Of a stretch of 10,406 bases of DNA, positions 1 through 6,592 are shown piece by piece (positions within the stretch are counted from its first letter, which is position 1; the number at the start of each line of letters is the position of its first letter). The notes below the pieces were generated by a model. That model did no database searches and was not told where the DNA came from. It saw nothing but the letters and a program-made list of their open reading frames with translations. The stretch covers positions 1 to 10,406 of the forward strand of contig JASEHU010000051.1 of assembly GCA_030018635.1 (NCBI GenBank), given 5' to 3'. A program made the translations under genes and the position numbers. Source of the stretch: a bacterium (GTDB lineage: Bacteria > UBA9089 > CG2-30-40-21 > SBAY01).

Positions 1-28
1 TGACTCCTGGATTCTGACTCCTGGATTC
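1..28. repeat. 14-bp tandem direct repeat
   Basis: The word TGACTCCTGGATTC occurs twice back to back at 1-14 and 15-28. It lies in the 81-bp stretch downstream of the 3-dehydroquinate synthase gene and may be the end of a longer array beyond the left edge. The core CTCCTGGATT recurs at about 101-110, inside the C-terminal codons of the neighbouring gene, which may be chance. No gene or clear terminator is seen in 1-81. Confidence 0.7.
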
Positions 29-81
29 TATCATAGATACCCCCAATATCAAATGAAATGACCCAGTAGCAGCCTCCAACA

Positions 82-1077
82 TTATTTTTCAACTATCGTC
101 TCCTGGATTTTCATTCCAAAATGTCTGCCCGCAATTTCCTGGTAGGTTAGAACTTCAGTCCCTTTCTCAATGGAAACGACGGAAACAGGACTTCCATCCG
201 GACGGCAAAGCCTTATCGTTTCTGCATTCTGGAGGATTAATGAGACAGGCTTTGAATTTATCTCACCTTCGACCAACATTAATGGTCTTTTTTCTATCTT
301 TATTCTGCCAACAATGGCGGTTTGGGTTTTACCATTAGAATTAACAATCAAGACTGCATCACCCATCTTTAATTCCGAGAGATATTTTGTCCTGGATTTT
401 GGTAGGAGGGTATAGGCGTGGATGGCACCGGCATTGACTCTAAAGGGTCTTTGCTCTACATAGGGATTCTCAACGCTCTCTGAATGAACTAAAAACATCG
501 CTTGAGAGGAGTTACCAACTAACATCCCCTCACCCGGCTTCATATTTGTACAAGTATCGATACAAACCCTGTCCCCCATACCCAGAGGCTCTACCTTTGT
601 AATTTTTGCGATGGCAAGCCCTATCGGTTCTTCAACATCTTTGACTAAATTGGCACACCTTTTTATCTCGTTCAAATCAGTTGTTTCAAGTAAAATTCCA
701 TCTACACCCTTTTCTAATATCTGTAAGGCGGTTTGTGCCTCTTCTACATTTCGGACATAGACAATCAGGTCACAGGCTTTTTGAGCAATCAAATTCTCTA
801 AAGGAATGATAGTCCAATCAGTGGTTTTAATTATAACGGTTTTTGATGTCAATAGTTTTGCGGCTTCAATCTCATCTTCTTTGCCTTTTATCTCAATCTC
901 AACTACATCCTGGCTTAGTTTTATATTGCCATTTTTGCTTATGGTTTTTATTCGTCCTAATTCCTTGACCTTTTCCTCAAATCCGTCTTCAACCCAGATA
1001 GCATCAACCCCACTTTCTAAAGCCGTAGTCACAACCGGTTTATTAAAGGGAATCGTCTTGACCCAGATAGTTTTCAT
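82..1077 (-). CDS. aroB': 3-dehydroquinate synthase type II (archaeal-type AroB')
   Basis: This 331-residue protein matches the type II 3-dehydroquinate synthase family known from methanogens (MJ1249 type). That enzyme uses NAD to deaminate and cyclise 2-amino-3,7-dideoxy-D-threo-hept-6-ulosonate to 3-dehydroquinate in the cytoplasm, replacing classical AroB. Recognisable family stretches are the N-terminal TALESGVDAIWVEDG region (residues about 18-32), the central GEGMLVGNSSQAMFLVHSES block (about 182-201), the RPFRVNAGAIHAY block just after it, and the C-terminal QEIAGRHFGM. It is somewhat shorter than my recollection of about 360 residues for archaeal members, but both ends look complete. 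The ATG is preceded by GGAGA (1085-1089, minus strand) at a good distance. It is the last gene of the leftward operon, 19 bp after the receiver-domain gene and close to the synthase that makes its substrate, so the product assignment is supported by both sequence and context. Confidence 0.9.
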   Translation of the reverse strand: MKTIWVKTIPFNKPVVTTALESGVDAIWVEDGFEEKVKELGRIKTISKNGNIKLSQDVVEIEIKGKEDEIEAAKLLTSKTVIIKTTDWTIIPLENLIAQKACDLIVYVRNVEEAQTALQILEKGVDGILLETTDLNEIKRCANLVKDVEEPIGLAIAKITKVEPLGMGDRVCIDTCTNMKPGEGMLVGNSSQAMFLVHSESVENPYVEQRPFRVNAGAIHAYTLLPKSRTKYLSELKMGDAVLIVNSNGKTQTAIVGRIKIEKRPLMLVEGEINSKPVSLILQNAETIRLCRPDGSPVSVVSIEKGTEVLTYQEIAGRHFGMKIQETIVEK

Positions 1078-1096
1078 TTCAACATCTCCATTGCTT

Positions 1097-2329
1097 TCAT
1101 AATTCTACTTGAGAAAACATTACTTTTTCATCTTTTGCATTTAATATTAGAGAAAATCGAAGTTTGTCAGGTAACCAAAGAGCCCTTCCAACAAATGCAT
1201 TTCTAAGAGGACTTTGTGTTGTGGTGAATGGTGATATTTGCCAATTTAAAACAAACAATACATCAAATTTGGTACAACAAAATTTCTTGTCATCTTTAGT
1301 ATCACACAGACCAATTTTAACCCTACCTACAGAATAATCATAATATTCTCCTCCTCCTGATATATATTCAATTGATTTTTTTCGTCTTTGTCCAGATGGA
1401 ATTTGTAAGTTTTCACGGTATTCATCTTTAAAAGCCAGAATATTATGATTTCCTGTATCAAAATCAGCTATAATTAACCTATCTTTCCTGAGTATATTTT
1501 TACATTCTTCATCTAATCTACCAAGATAGATTGGAATTGTAGGATATGGATTTTCTGGAATTTGAGGGATGGAAGTCCATTTGCTTTTTTCTATACATTT
1601 GCTTTCTTCTATAACATCCCTACCTACAACATAACATACTTTAGCCACTTTCTGTTGTATTTTTTCTAATTCATCATCTGAAGGATAATAAGGACTATTT
1701 GATTTTCCAGCAACTCTTACCTTCCCATTATCTTTATATACTATAAAGGTTTTTGCCCCAGTTTCTATAATCTTCTGATTTATTTGCTCACCATATTTTT
1801 CATAAACCGCTGTATATAACTTATCATAAGTTTCAAAATCAAGTTTGCCTACAAAAATAGATGGATGAATATCAAATGGATCAGTTATGACTTTACTACC
1901 AATTGTTATTCCAGTTGAAAGAGTTCTTCTTTTTTTCGGTGGAGGAACTTCTCTTTGTAACATACTTTGTTGAACAATCTTTTTAAGGTCTTTAAAATAT
2001 GAAGGTTTAGAAATACACGCTTGCACAACTTTAAACTGCTCAACTTGTCTTGCATATATATTTGCAGATACTGAATATATAATAGCTCGAGTTGTAGGAG
2101 AGCCTTTTTCAATAAATTTTAATACCTTTATTAATCCTACTGCACTTCCTTGTCTATCACATGTATCTAAAATGGCAACATCAATTTTTTCTTTCTTTAG
2201 GAGTTGAATAGTATCATCTATTGTGCAAGAACCAAAAATTTTATACCCTGCCATTTCAAAAAAGTATGTCAATGGCTCCCTTGTCTCTCTACTATCATCC
2301 GCTATCAGGATATTTCCTTTAGTCTCCAT
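1097..2329 (-). CDS. Receiver domain fused to probable retropepsin-like aspartic protease domain
   Basis: This 410-residue protein starts with a complete CheY-like receiver (residues about 5-122): acidic pair D11/D12, phosphoacceptor D55, switch serine S86 (or S88) and K108-P109. A basic, proline-containing linker (about 128-136) follows. Residues about 155-240 form an unassigned region with a beta-rich TFIVYKDNGKVRVAGK patch, loosely reminiscent of DUF5678. Residues about 262-406 look like a retropepsin-like (clan AA) domain: a PTIPIYLG entry strand, a hydrophobic strand leading to D291-T292-G293 (ADFDTGNHNILAF), a Gly-rich stretch about 324-327 where a flap could be, and a late FVGRALWLPDKLRFSLIL block resembling the second hydrophobic-Gly segment and C-terminal helix. 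No DNA-binding or catalytic signalling output domain is seen. The start has AGGGAG (2339-2344) nine bases upstream, overlapping the stop of the preceding gene. Sampled base composition is near 30% GC, against about 50% in the upstream gene, so it may be a later arrival in the operon. The receiver is secure; the protease reading is inference. Confidence 0.75.
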   Translation of the reverse strand: METKGNILIADDSRETREPLTYFFEMAGYKIFGSCTIDDTIQLLKKEKIDVAILDTCDRQGSAVGLIKVLKFIEKGSPTTRAIIYSVSANIYARQVEQFKVVQACISKPSYFKDLKKIVQQSMLQREVPPPKKRRTLSTGITIGSKVITDPFDIHPSIFVGKLDFETYDKLYTAVYEKYGEQINQKIIETGAKTFIVYKDNGKVRVAGKSNSPYYPSDDELEKIQQKVAKVCYVVGRDVIEESKCIEKSKWTSIPQIPENPYPTIPIYLGRLDEECKNILRKDRLIIADFDTGNHNILAFKDEYRENLQIPSGQRRKKSIEYISGGGEYYDYSVGRVKIGLCDTKDDKKFCCTKFDVLFVLNWQISPFTTTQSPLRNAFVGRALWLPDKLRFSLILNAKDEKVMFSQVEL

Positions 2330-2342
2330 TTAAACATTCTCC

Positions 2343-3134
2343 CTATTTTAATATTTCTATGGCCTGTTCAACAGTGTAATTTTCATGCACCATTTTACTA
2401 ATAGCCCTGACAATTTTAACCGGGTTACGGTGTTGAAAGGCATTTCTACCGATTGATACCCCGGCGGCTCCACCTTTGAGTGCACCCTCAATCATTTCAA
2501 ATAATTCCAGGTCTGTCTCTACCTTTTCCCCTCCGGCAATAACTACCGGGATAGGCGACCCGGCTACTACCTCTTTAAAGGTCTGTGGACTACCGGTATA
2601 ATTGACCTTAACCATATCTACACCTAACTCTGCCCCAACCCTGGCGGCATGTTTGACATATCTGGCATCGAATTCACTTTCAACCTTTTTGCCTCGTGTA
2701 TACATCATCGCAATCAACGGCAGACCATATTCCTGACATTTGGCGCCTACACTTCCAAGATTAGCCAGCATCTCCTTTTCGCTTTCTGCACCTAAATTTA
2801 TATGCACAGAAACCGCATCAGCACCTAATTGAAGTGCCTCTTTTACAGTGCAAACTTGAATCTTTGCATTTGGGTCGGGACCGAGGGAGGTACTGGCAGA
2901 CAGATGAATAATCAAGCCAATATCCTTGCCTCCACCGCGGTAGCCTGCCTTTATCATTCCCTTGTGTAAAATTACGGCATTAGCCCCACCTTCAACGATA
3001 TTACCTATTGCCTCTCGCATATCCTCTAATCCGGATATTGGACCCATAGTTACACCATGGTCCATAGGAATAATCACTGTTCGTTTAGATTCACGGTTAA
3101 TTATCCGCTCCATTCTGATACTTTTTCCAATCAT
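2343..3134 (-). CDS. aroA': 2-amino-3,7-dideoxy-D-threo-hept-6-ulosonate synthase (AroA', class I aldolase fold)
   Basis: This 263-residue protein belongs to the DeoC/FbaB-type class I aldolase group and matches ADH synthase (MJ0400 type). That enzyme joins L-aspartate semialdehyde with a deoxy-ketohexose phosphate derivative to make the precursor of 3-dehydroquinate. The catalytic set is present: D25 in PMDHG, Y145 in MMYTRG and the Schiff-base lysine K176 in MVKVNYTG. Their spacings (120 and 31 residues) equal those I recall for MJ0400 D33, Y153 and K184. The phosphate-binding end of the barrel is visible in VVIAGGEKV and GAAGVSIGRNAFQ. Length is normal. The ATG at 3134 has a perfect Shine-Dalgarno AAGGAGGT (3143-3150, minus strand) eight bases upstream. 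It is the first gene of the leftward operon and lies in the same operon as the type II dehydroquinate synthase that uses its product, which argues against a plain fructose-bisphosphate aldolase. Confidence 0.9.
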   Translation of the reverse strand: MIGKSIRMERIINRESKRTVIIPMDHGVTMGPISGLEDMREAIGNIVEGGANAVILHKGMIKAGYRGGGKDIGLIIHLSASTSLGPDPNAKIQVCTVKEALQLGADAVSVHINLGAESEKEMLANLGSVGAKCQEYGLPLIAMMYTRGKKVESEFDARYVKHAARVGAELGVDMVKVNYTGSPQTFKEVVAGSPIPVVIAGGEKVETDLELFEMIEGALKGGAAGVSIGRNAFQHRNPVKIVRAISKMVHENYTVEQAIEILK

Positions 3135-3177
3135 AATAAAATACCTCCTTCAATAAAAAATATTTTACCTTTTATTT

Positions 3178-3206
3178 ATTATATCAAACAATTATCTTAA
3201 ATGCAA
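3178..3206 (-). promoter_or_regulatory. Sigma70-type promoter of the leftward aromatic operon
   Basis: Read on the minus strand, TTGCAT (3201-3206) is followed by a 17-bp spacer and a perfect TATAAT (3178-3183). Transcription would begin near 3171, giving a leader of about 36 nucleotides that includes the AAGGAGGT ribosome binding site of the first gene. Confidence 0.75.
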
Positions 3207-3224
3207 CAAAAATATTTAGGGATC

Positions 3225-3374
3225 GGCAATCCCTCAGTTATCAGTTGAAAAAGGTTCAAGGCTCAAGGTTAAGGTTAAGGGGTTTGCTCCTCAATCTCAA
3301 CCTTAACCTTAACCTTTGCACCTTGAACCTATTGATAACTAACCTACTTCACAACTGATAACTGAGGCATTACC
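3225..3374. repeat. 150-bp inverted repeat between two divergent promoters
   Basis: The outer arms pair CTCAGTTATCAGTTG (3233-3247) with its exact complement at 3352-3366, and pairing extends imperfectly outward to 3225 and 3374. The inner arms pair 3251-3280 with 3301-3330: 16 bp of AAGGTTAAGGTTAAGG and 10 bp of AGGTTCAAGG, separated by a small internal loop. The apical loop is 3281-3300. The right side has about 17 extra bases (3331-3351) containing another GATAACT word. This accounts for about half of the 315-bp gap between the two divergent genes. The rest of the gap holds the two promoters and leaders. No rpmH or other small gene is visible. Confidence 0.9.
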
Positions 3375-3392
3375 TCCATCTGATTTTTCTTG

Positions 3393-3421
3393 TTGACAAT
3401 TATTATTAAAACTGTTATAAT
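3393..3421 (+). promoter_or_regulatory. Perfect-consensus sigma70 promoter driving rnpA and probably the downstream block
   Basis: TTGACA (3393-3398), a 17-bp spacer and TATAAT (3416-3421) match the consensus exactly. The expected start near 3428 gives a short leader of about 22 nucleotides to the GTG start of rnpA. A strong promoter fits a gene for the RNase P protein with the insertase genes behind it. Confidence 0.9.
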
Positions 3422-3449
3422 CTTAAATTGGAGAATGATACAATAAATC

Positions 3450-3815
3450 GTGGAATTATTAAATCAAAATTATAAATTCCCTAAGGTTGAGCGGCTTCAT
3501 CTGACTAAGGATTTCAAAAAGGTCTATGATTCTGGCATTGCCTATCATAGCAGGAAATTAGTTCTATTTACCCTGTTTGCTCCTGATGTTATAAGAAAGA
3601 TAGGCTTTGTGACCGGGAAAAAGGTAGGTAAGGCAGTCACAAGAAACAGGGTCAGGAGATTATTAAGGGAGGCGTATCGATTAAACAAAAATAGTTTAGT
3701 TGAGGGAATTGAATTGGTGGTTGTGGCTAAAAGAGACTCGGCAGAACTTAGTTTTAAAGAAATAGAGCAAGAATTATTAAGATTATTTAAAAAGGCAGGA
3801 TTGGTCAAAAGGTGA
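3450..3815 (+). CDS. rnpA: Ribonuclease P protein component
   Basis: This 121-residue basic protein is the protein subunit of RNase P, which binds the catalytic RNA and helps trim the 5' leader of pre-tRNAs. The family pattern is clear: an N-terminal LTKDFKKVYDSG (residues about 18-29), the IGFVTGKKVGKAVTRNRVRR block with the RNR signature (about 51-70), and LLREAYR after it. The length is typical. GTG at 3450 is the only usable start: an in-frame stop lies two codons upstream and no later start precedes the conserved region. The Shine-Dalgarno GGAG (3430-3433) is unusually far, 16 bases, from this GTG. The 3' end overlaps yidD by four bases (GTGA), which suggests translational coupling. The usual upstream partner rpmH (ribosomal protein L34) is absent. 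Confidence 0.96.
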   Translation: MELLNQNYKFPKVERLHLTKDFKKVYDSGIAYHSRKLVLFTLFAPDVIRKIGFVTGKKVGKAVTRNRVRRLLREAYRLNKNSLVEGIELVVVAKRDSAELSFKEIEQELLRLFKKAGLVKR

Positions 3816-4045
3816 TAAAGAAAAGTTTAGTTCAGGTTCAAAAGGGGCTACTTCTCCTGATTAAAATATATCAAGGCTATATTTCGATTCTTTTTCCGCC
3901 TACCTGTAGATTCTTCCCAAGTTGTTCTGAATATGCTCATCAGGCAATTACCAGGTATGGGATGTTCAAAGGATTATGGCTGACTATCAGGAGACTTCTT
4001 AAATGTCATCCTTTTCATCCTGGTGGAGATGACCCTGTTCTGTAA
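3812..4045 (+). CDS. yidD: Membrane protein insertion efficiency factor YidD
   Basis: This 77-residue protein is YidD, a small inner-membrane-associated protein with an amphipathic N-terminus that helps membrane protein insertion alongside YidC. The family core is plain: LIKIYQGYISILFPPTCRFFPSCSEYA (split here as residues about 16-42), then ITRYGMFKGLWLTIRRLLKCHPFHPGG, with the three conserved cysteines of the C-x5-C and KCHP motifs. The GTG start lies in the GTGA overlap with the rnpA stop codon, so the two are probably translated together. Three bases after its stop codon a long inverted repeat begins, which separates it from yidC. The rnpA-yidD-yidC order is the conserved bacterial order, and the call is secure. 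Confidence 0.96.
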   Translation: MIKKSLVQVQKGLLLLIKIYQGYISILFPPTCRFFPSCSEYAHQAITRYGMFKGLWLTIRRLLKCHPFHPGGDDPVL

Positions 4046-4047
4046 GA

Positions 4048-4189
4048 AGTAAGCGTACAGGTATCAGGTGTCAGGTATCAGCAGTCAGGTAAAGAGACAA
4101 AGTTTAAGATAAGGGAAGTTTTTCTCTGATGTCTCGCTCTGTCTTTACCTGACATCTGATACCTGATACCTGACACCTGAACGCTTACT
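4048..4189. repeat. Inverted repeat with 50-bp arms between yidD and yidC
   Basis: The left arm 4048-4097 and the right arm 4140-4189 are complementary with about six mismatches over 50 bp, around a 42-base centre (4098-4139). Both arms start with AGTAAGCGT and are built from iterated CAGGTATCAG and CAGGTGTCAG words followed by GTCAGGTAAAGA. It fills the gap between the two genes almost completely and leaves the yidC Shine-Dalgarno outside. In RNA it could form a long stable hairpin. No T-run follows the right arm, so a standard intrinsic terminator is not indicated. Confidence 0.92.
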
Positions 4190-4205
4190 ATAAGGAAAAA
4201 TAGTT

Positions 4206-5813
4206 ATGGAAAAAAGATTGGTATTGGCTATTGCGTTATCAGCGTTAGTTCTTTTCTTATATAATTTATTTTATTATAAAGAAGTAGAGAAGGGACACAA
4301 ATTATATGAAAAGCCGGTAAAACAGGAAGAGATTATTCCTGCCCCACCATCAAAAATCATCAAAGAAACCTCTGTTGAAGAAAGAGAACTCCCCAGATTA
4401 AAAATTAAAGAAGAAAAATTAATACTTAAGACTAATGTGATGAAGATAACATTGAATCCGGCAGGGGAAATTGACAGTTGGCAGTTATTCAAATTCAAGG
4501 AAAAGGATAAGGAATTAGTAGAATTAATCAACCCTCCGGCTAAACCATTAACGGTTTTATTAAACAACAAGGAATTTATCGCTACTGATTTTTCTGTCCT
4601 GTATGGAGGCATAAAAGAATTTGTCTATACCAACCCGGCTATGCCAAATGTAACGATCATCAAACAATTTTCCTTTTATCCCGATTCTTACGCTGTAGAT
4701 GTCAACATAAAGATAGTAAATAATTCACCTACCCCGATGCTCGGACAGGAGTTAGTTTTGCAGTGGGGCTTCCCTCCTAATCCTCGTTATGGCACAGCCT
4801 CTCATTCAACCATACTTGACCATTTATGTTTCATTAATGGTAAGATGGATAAGGTTACTCATAAAACCAAAGGTATCATGGATGGAATTTTATCCGGGCT
4901 CGGATTGATTCCACCTGTCCAACCAGAGGATTCGGTAAGGGTAAAGCAGGGTAAGATTAACTGGATAGCCCAGGAGAGTCAATATTTCCTGAATATTTTA
5001 ATACCGGATGAGTTCGTTGAAAAGGCTATATTTACACAACGGATTGATGGACAACGGATAATGAGTTTAGCCATCCCTAAAATAAATCTAATGCCTTCTC
5101 AAACCAGTTCTTTTAATTTTAAGGTTTATGGTGGCCCAAAGGATATGGAAATCCTGAAATCATTAACCTTTGGGGCAGAAAGATTGACTGGGATAGACCC
5201 GATGGCTGGAGTAATTCACTTTACTTTAAACAAACTTTATGAATTGACGCACAATTATGGACTGGCTATTATCCTTTTAACAATTATTATTAAGATTTTG
5301 TTACATCCATTGACTAAGAAAAATTTCAAGGTGATGAAAGATATGCAAAAGAAGATGAAGATACTTCAGCCTGAATTAGAGAAATTGAAGGAAAAACATA
5401 AGAACGATAAAGAGAGTTTGAATCGAGAAATGATGGAGCTTTATAAAAGAGCCAAGGTCAATCCGCTGGGAGGCTGTTTGCCCATGCTCTTGCAAATGCC
5501 GGTATTTTTTGCTTTATTCACTACCTTGAATAAAAGCATAGAATTAAGAGGGGCAAGTTTTCTCATCTGGAGTGATTTGTCTTTAAAAGACCCATTGTAT
5601 ATTCTTCCAATTTTGATGGGGGCAACGATGTTTATCCAGCAAAAGATGACCCCAACTACAGACCCTAAACAGGCTAAAATGGGGCAAATGATGACTATAG
5701 TTTTTACATTTATGTTTTTGAATTTCCCGGTTGGTTTGGTTCTATATTGGTCGATTCAAAATATACTTACTATTGCTGAGCAGTGTTTGATTAATAAAGG
5801 GATAGAAAAGTAA
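4206..5813 (+). CDS. yidC: Membrane protein insertase YidC (Gram-negative type)
   Basis: This 535-residue protein is YidC/Oxa1, which inserts and folds inner-membrane proteins alone or with SecYEG. Residues about 5-23 form the N-terminal membrane anchor. A large periplasmic P1 domain follows (about 25-335), including QYFLNILIP. The conserved insertase core begins near 350: the first core segment YGLAIILLTIIIKILLHPLT, a charged cytoplasmic coiled-coil hairpin (about 372-412), then VNPLGGCLPMLLQMPVFFAL, and the last segments with YILPILMGATMFIQQKM and FLNFPVGLVLYW. The groove arginine of E. coli (R366) is lysine here (K363), a substitution I believe is common outside the proteobacteria. The C-terminus ends at KGIEK without a long tail. 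AAGGA (4192-4196) lies nine bases before the ATG. The P1 domain shows a diderm host. Confidence 0.97.
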   Translation: MEKRLVLAIALSALVLFLYNLFYYKEVEKGHKLYEKPVKQEEIIPAPPSKIIKETSVEERELPRLKIKEEKLILKTNVMKITLNPAGEIDSWQLFKFKEKDKELVELINPPAKPLTVLLNNKEFIATDFSVLYGGIKEFVYTNPAMPNVTIIKQFSFYPDSYAVDVNIKIVNNSPTPMLGQELVLQWGFPPNPRYGTASHSTILDHLCFINGKMDKVTHKTKGIMDGILSGLGLIPPVQPEDSVRVKQGKINWIAQESQYFLNILIPDEFVEKAIFTQRIDGQRIMSLAIPKINLMPSQTSSFNFKVYGGPKDMEILKSLTFGAERLTGIDPMAGVIHFTLNKLYELTHNYGLAIILLTIIIKILLHPLTKKNFKVMKDMQKKMKILQPELEKLKEKHKNDKESLNREMMELYKRAKVNPLGGCLPMLLQMPVFFALFTTLNKSIELRGASFLIWSDLSLKDPLYILPILMGATMFIQQKMTPTTDPKQAKMGQMMTIVFTFMFLNFPVGLVLYWSIQNILTIAEQCLINKGIEK

Positions 5814-5917
5814 TTAAAAATTATGAATTATGAATTATGAATGAAAGAAAAAGAAGACAATAAATTCTTAATCTTATAATTCATAATTTTTAATTCATAA
5901 TTTTTAATTTTTAATTA
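5811..5917. repeat. AT-rich inverted repeat between yidC and jag
   Basis: The left part (about 5811-5842) is TAATTAAAAATT followed by iterated ATGAATT words. The right part (about 5875-5917) is an imperfect complement, ending in AATTTTTAATTA, with extra copies of the AAAAATT word. The repeat begins at the yidC stop codon itself and ends four bases before the jag Shine-Dalgarno. The centre is A-rich and has no gene. Confidence 0.85.
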
Positions 5918-5936
5918 TACAAGGAGGTAAAAAGAT

Positions 5937-6575
5937 ATGAAATTTGTAGAAGGTGAAGGAAAAACAGTCGATGAAGCAGTGGAAAAGGCATTAAAGGAAT
6001 TGGGTGCATTAAAGGATGAGGTCCAGGTAGAGGTTATGGAAGAAATAGAAAGTAAAGGATTGTTTGGTTTTGGATTATCAAAATCAGTTAAGGTTAAGGT
6101 GAGTTTGCTGGAAAATAATGAAAGCGGGAATTTAAAAAGTAAGAGTAAAGAAATATTAAGCAGGATTTTAGAATTAATGGATATAAAGGCAGAGGTAATA
6201 GCCAAAGAGACAAAAGAAACAGTTGAGTTGGAAATTAGAACAGAGGATGCGGCTATTTTAATTGGCAAACGAGGTCAAACACTTAATTCCCTCCAGGAAC
6301 TTATTACCCTGATGGTTAATAAAGGTGGGGTTGAAATCAGGAAAAGGTTTGTTTTAGATACTGAAGACTATCGGAGAAGACGAAGTGAGGTGCTTGTTAA
6401 TTTAGCCCAGCGGTCAGCTCAAGATGTCCTTAAGACAAGACAGGAGATTGAATTAGAACCAATGATTCCTCAAGAACGCTACATTATTCATTCAACACTA
6501 CAAGATTATCCAAAGATAATGACTCAAAGTCGTGGCGAGGGAATAGACAGAAGGGTGGTTATATTACCAAAATAG
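5937..6575 (+). CDS. jag: Jag/KhpB (EloR) RNA-binding protein
   Basis: This 212-residue cytoplasmic protein has the three domains of Jag (SpoIIIJ-associated protein, also KhpB or EloR). The Jag-N domain covers residues about 1-56, with the signature KGLFGFG at 40-46. A KH domain (about 80-140) contains the RNA-binding GKRG loop at 110-113. An R3H domain follows (about 145-212), with R181 and H185 in RYIIH. Family members bind RNA and, in Gram-positive bacteria where they have been studied, influence cell elongation and division. The role in this organism is not known. The start is well set: ATG with a perfect AAGGAGGT (5921-5928) eight bases upstream. It stands after yidC, the usual order, but the gap is filled by an AT-rich inverted repeat. 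Confidence 0.95.
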   Translation: MKFVEGEGKTVDEAVEKALKELGALKDEVQVEVMEEIESKGLFGFGLSKSVKVKVSLLENNESGNLKSKSKEILSRILELMDIKAEVIAKETKETVELEIRTEDAAILIGKRGQTLNSLQELITLMVNKGGVEIRKRFVLDTEDYRRRRSEVLVNLAQRSAQDVLKTRQEIELEPMIPQERYIIHSTLQDYPKIMTQSRGEGIDRRVVILPK

Positions 6576-6583
6576 TAAAGGAA

Positions 6584-6592
6584 GGTTGAAGG
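6584..6592. repeat. 9-bp direct repeat, left (probable target-site duplication)
   Basis: GGTTGAAGG directly abuts the left terminal inverted repeat of the 201-bp element. The same nine bases abut its right end at 6794-6802. Both copies align with the same single segment (GGCTGAAGG) of the opposite palindrome arm. Confidence 0.75.

Noticed and set aside
170..415. Plus-strand reading frames opposite the aromatic genes, and minus-strand frames opposite rnpA, yidC, jag and mnmE
   Set aside because: They lie entirely within well-supported genes on the other strand, have no Shine-Dalgarno or family resemblance, and are typical antisense shadows.
1097..2329. Middle operon gene as an ordinary DNA-binding response regulator controlling the operon
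   Set aside because: No winged-helix, LuxR or Fis-type helix-turn-helix can be seen after the receiver. The C-terminal part is beta-rich with a DTG motif.
3225..3374. Repeats at 3225-3374 and 4048-4189 as CRISPR units
   Set aside because: The words are iterated without unique spacers of constant size and are arranged as inverted arms. No cas genes are present.
4098..4189. yidD-yidC hairpin as a rho-independent terminator
   Set aside because: The arms are long and not GC-packed, no T-run follows on the plus strand, and the downstream gene belongs to the same conserved block. A repeat element explains it better.
5293..5300. YidC groove arginine replaced by lysine (K363) as a sign of lost function
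   Set aside because: The positive charge is kept, and lysine at this position is to my knowledge common in non-proteobacterial YidC. The rest of the core is fully conserved.
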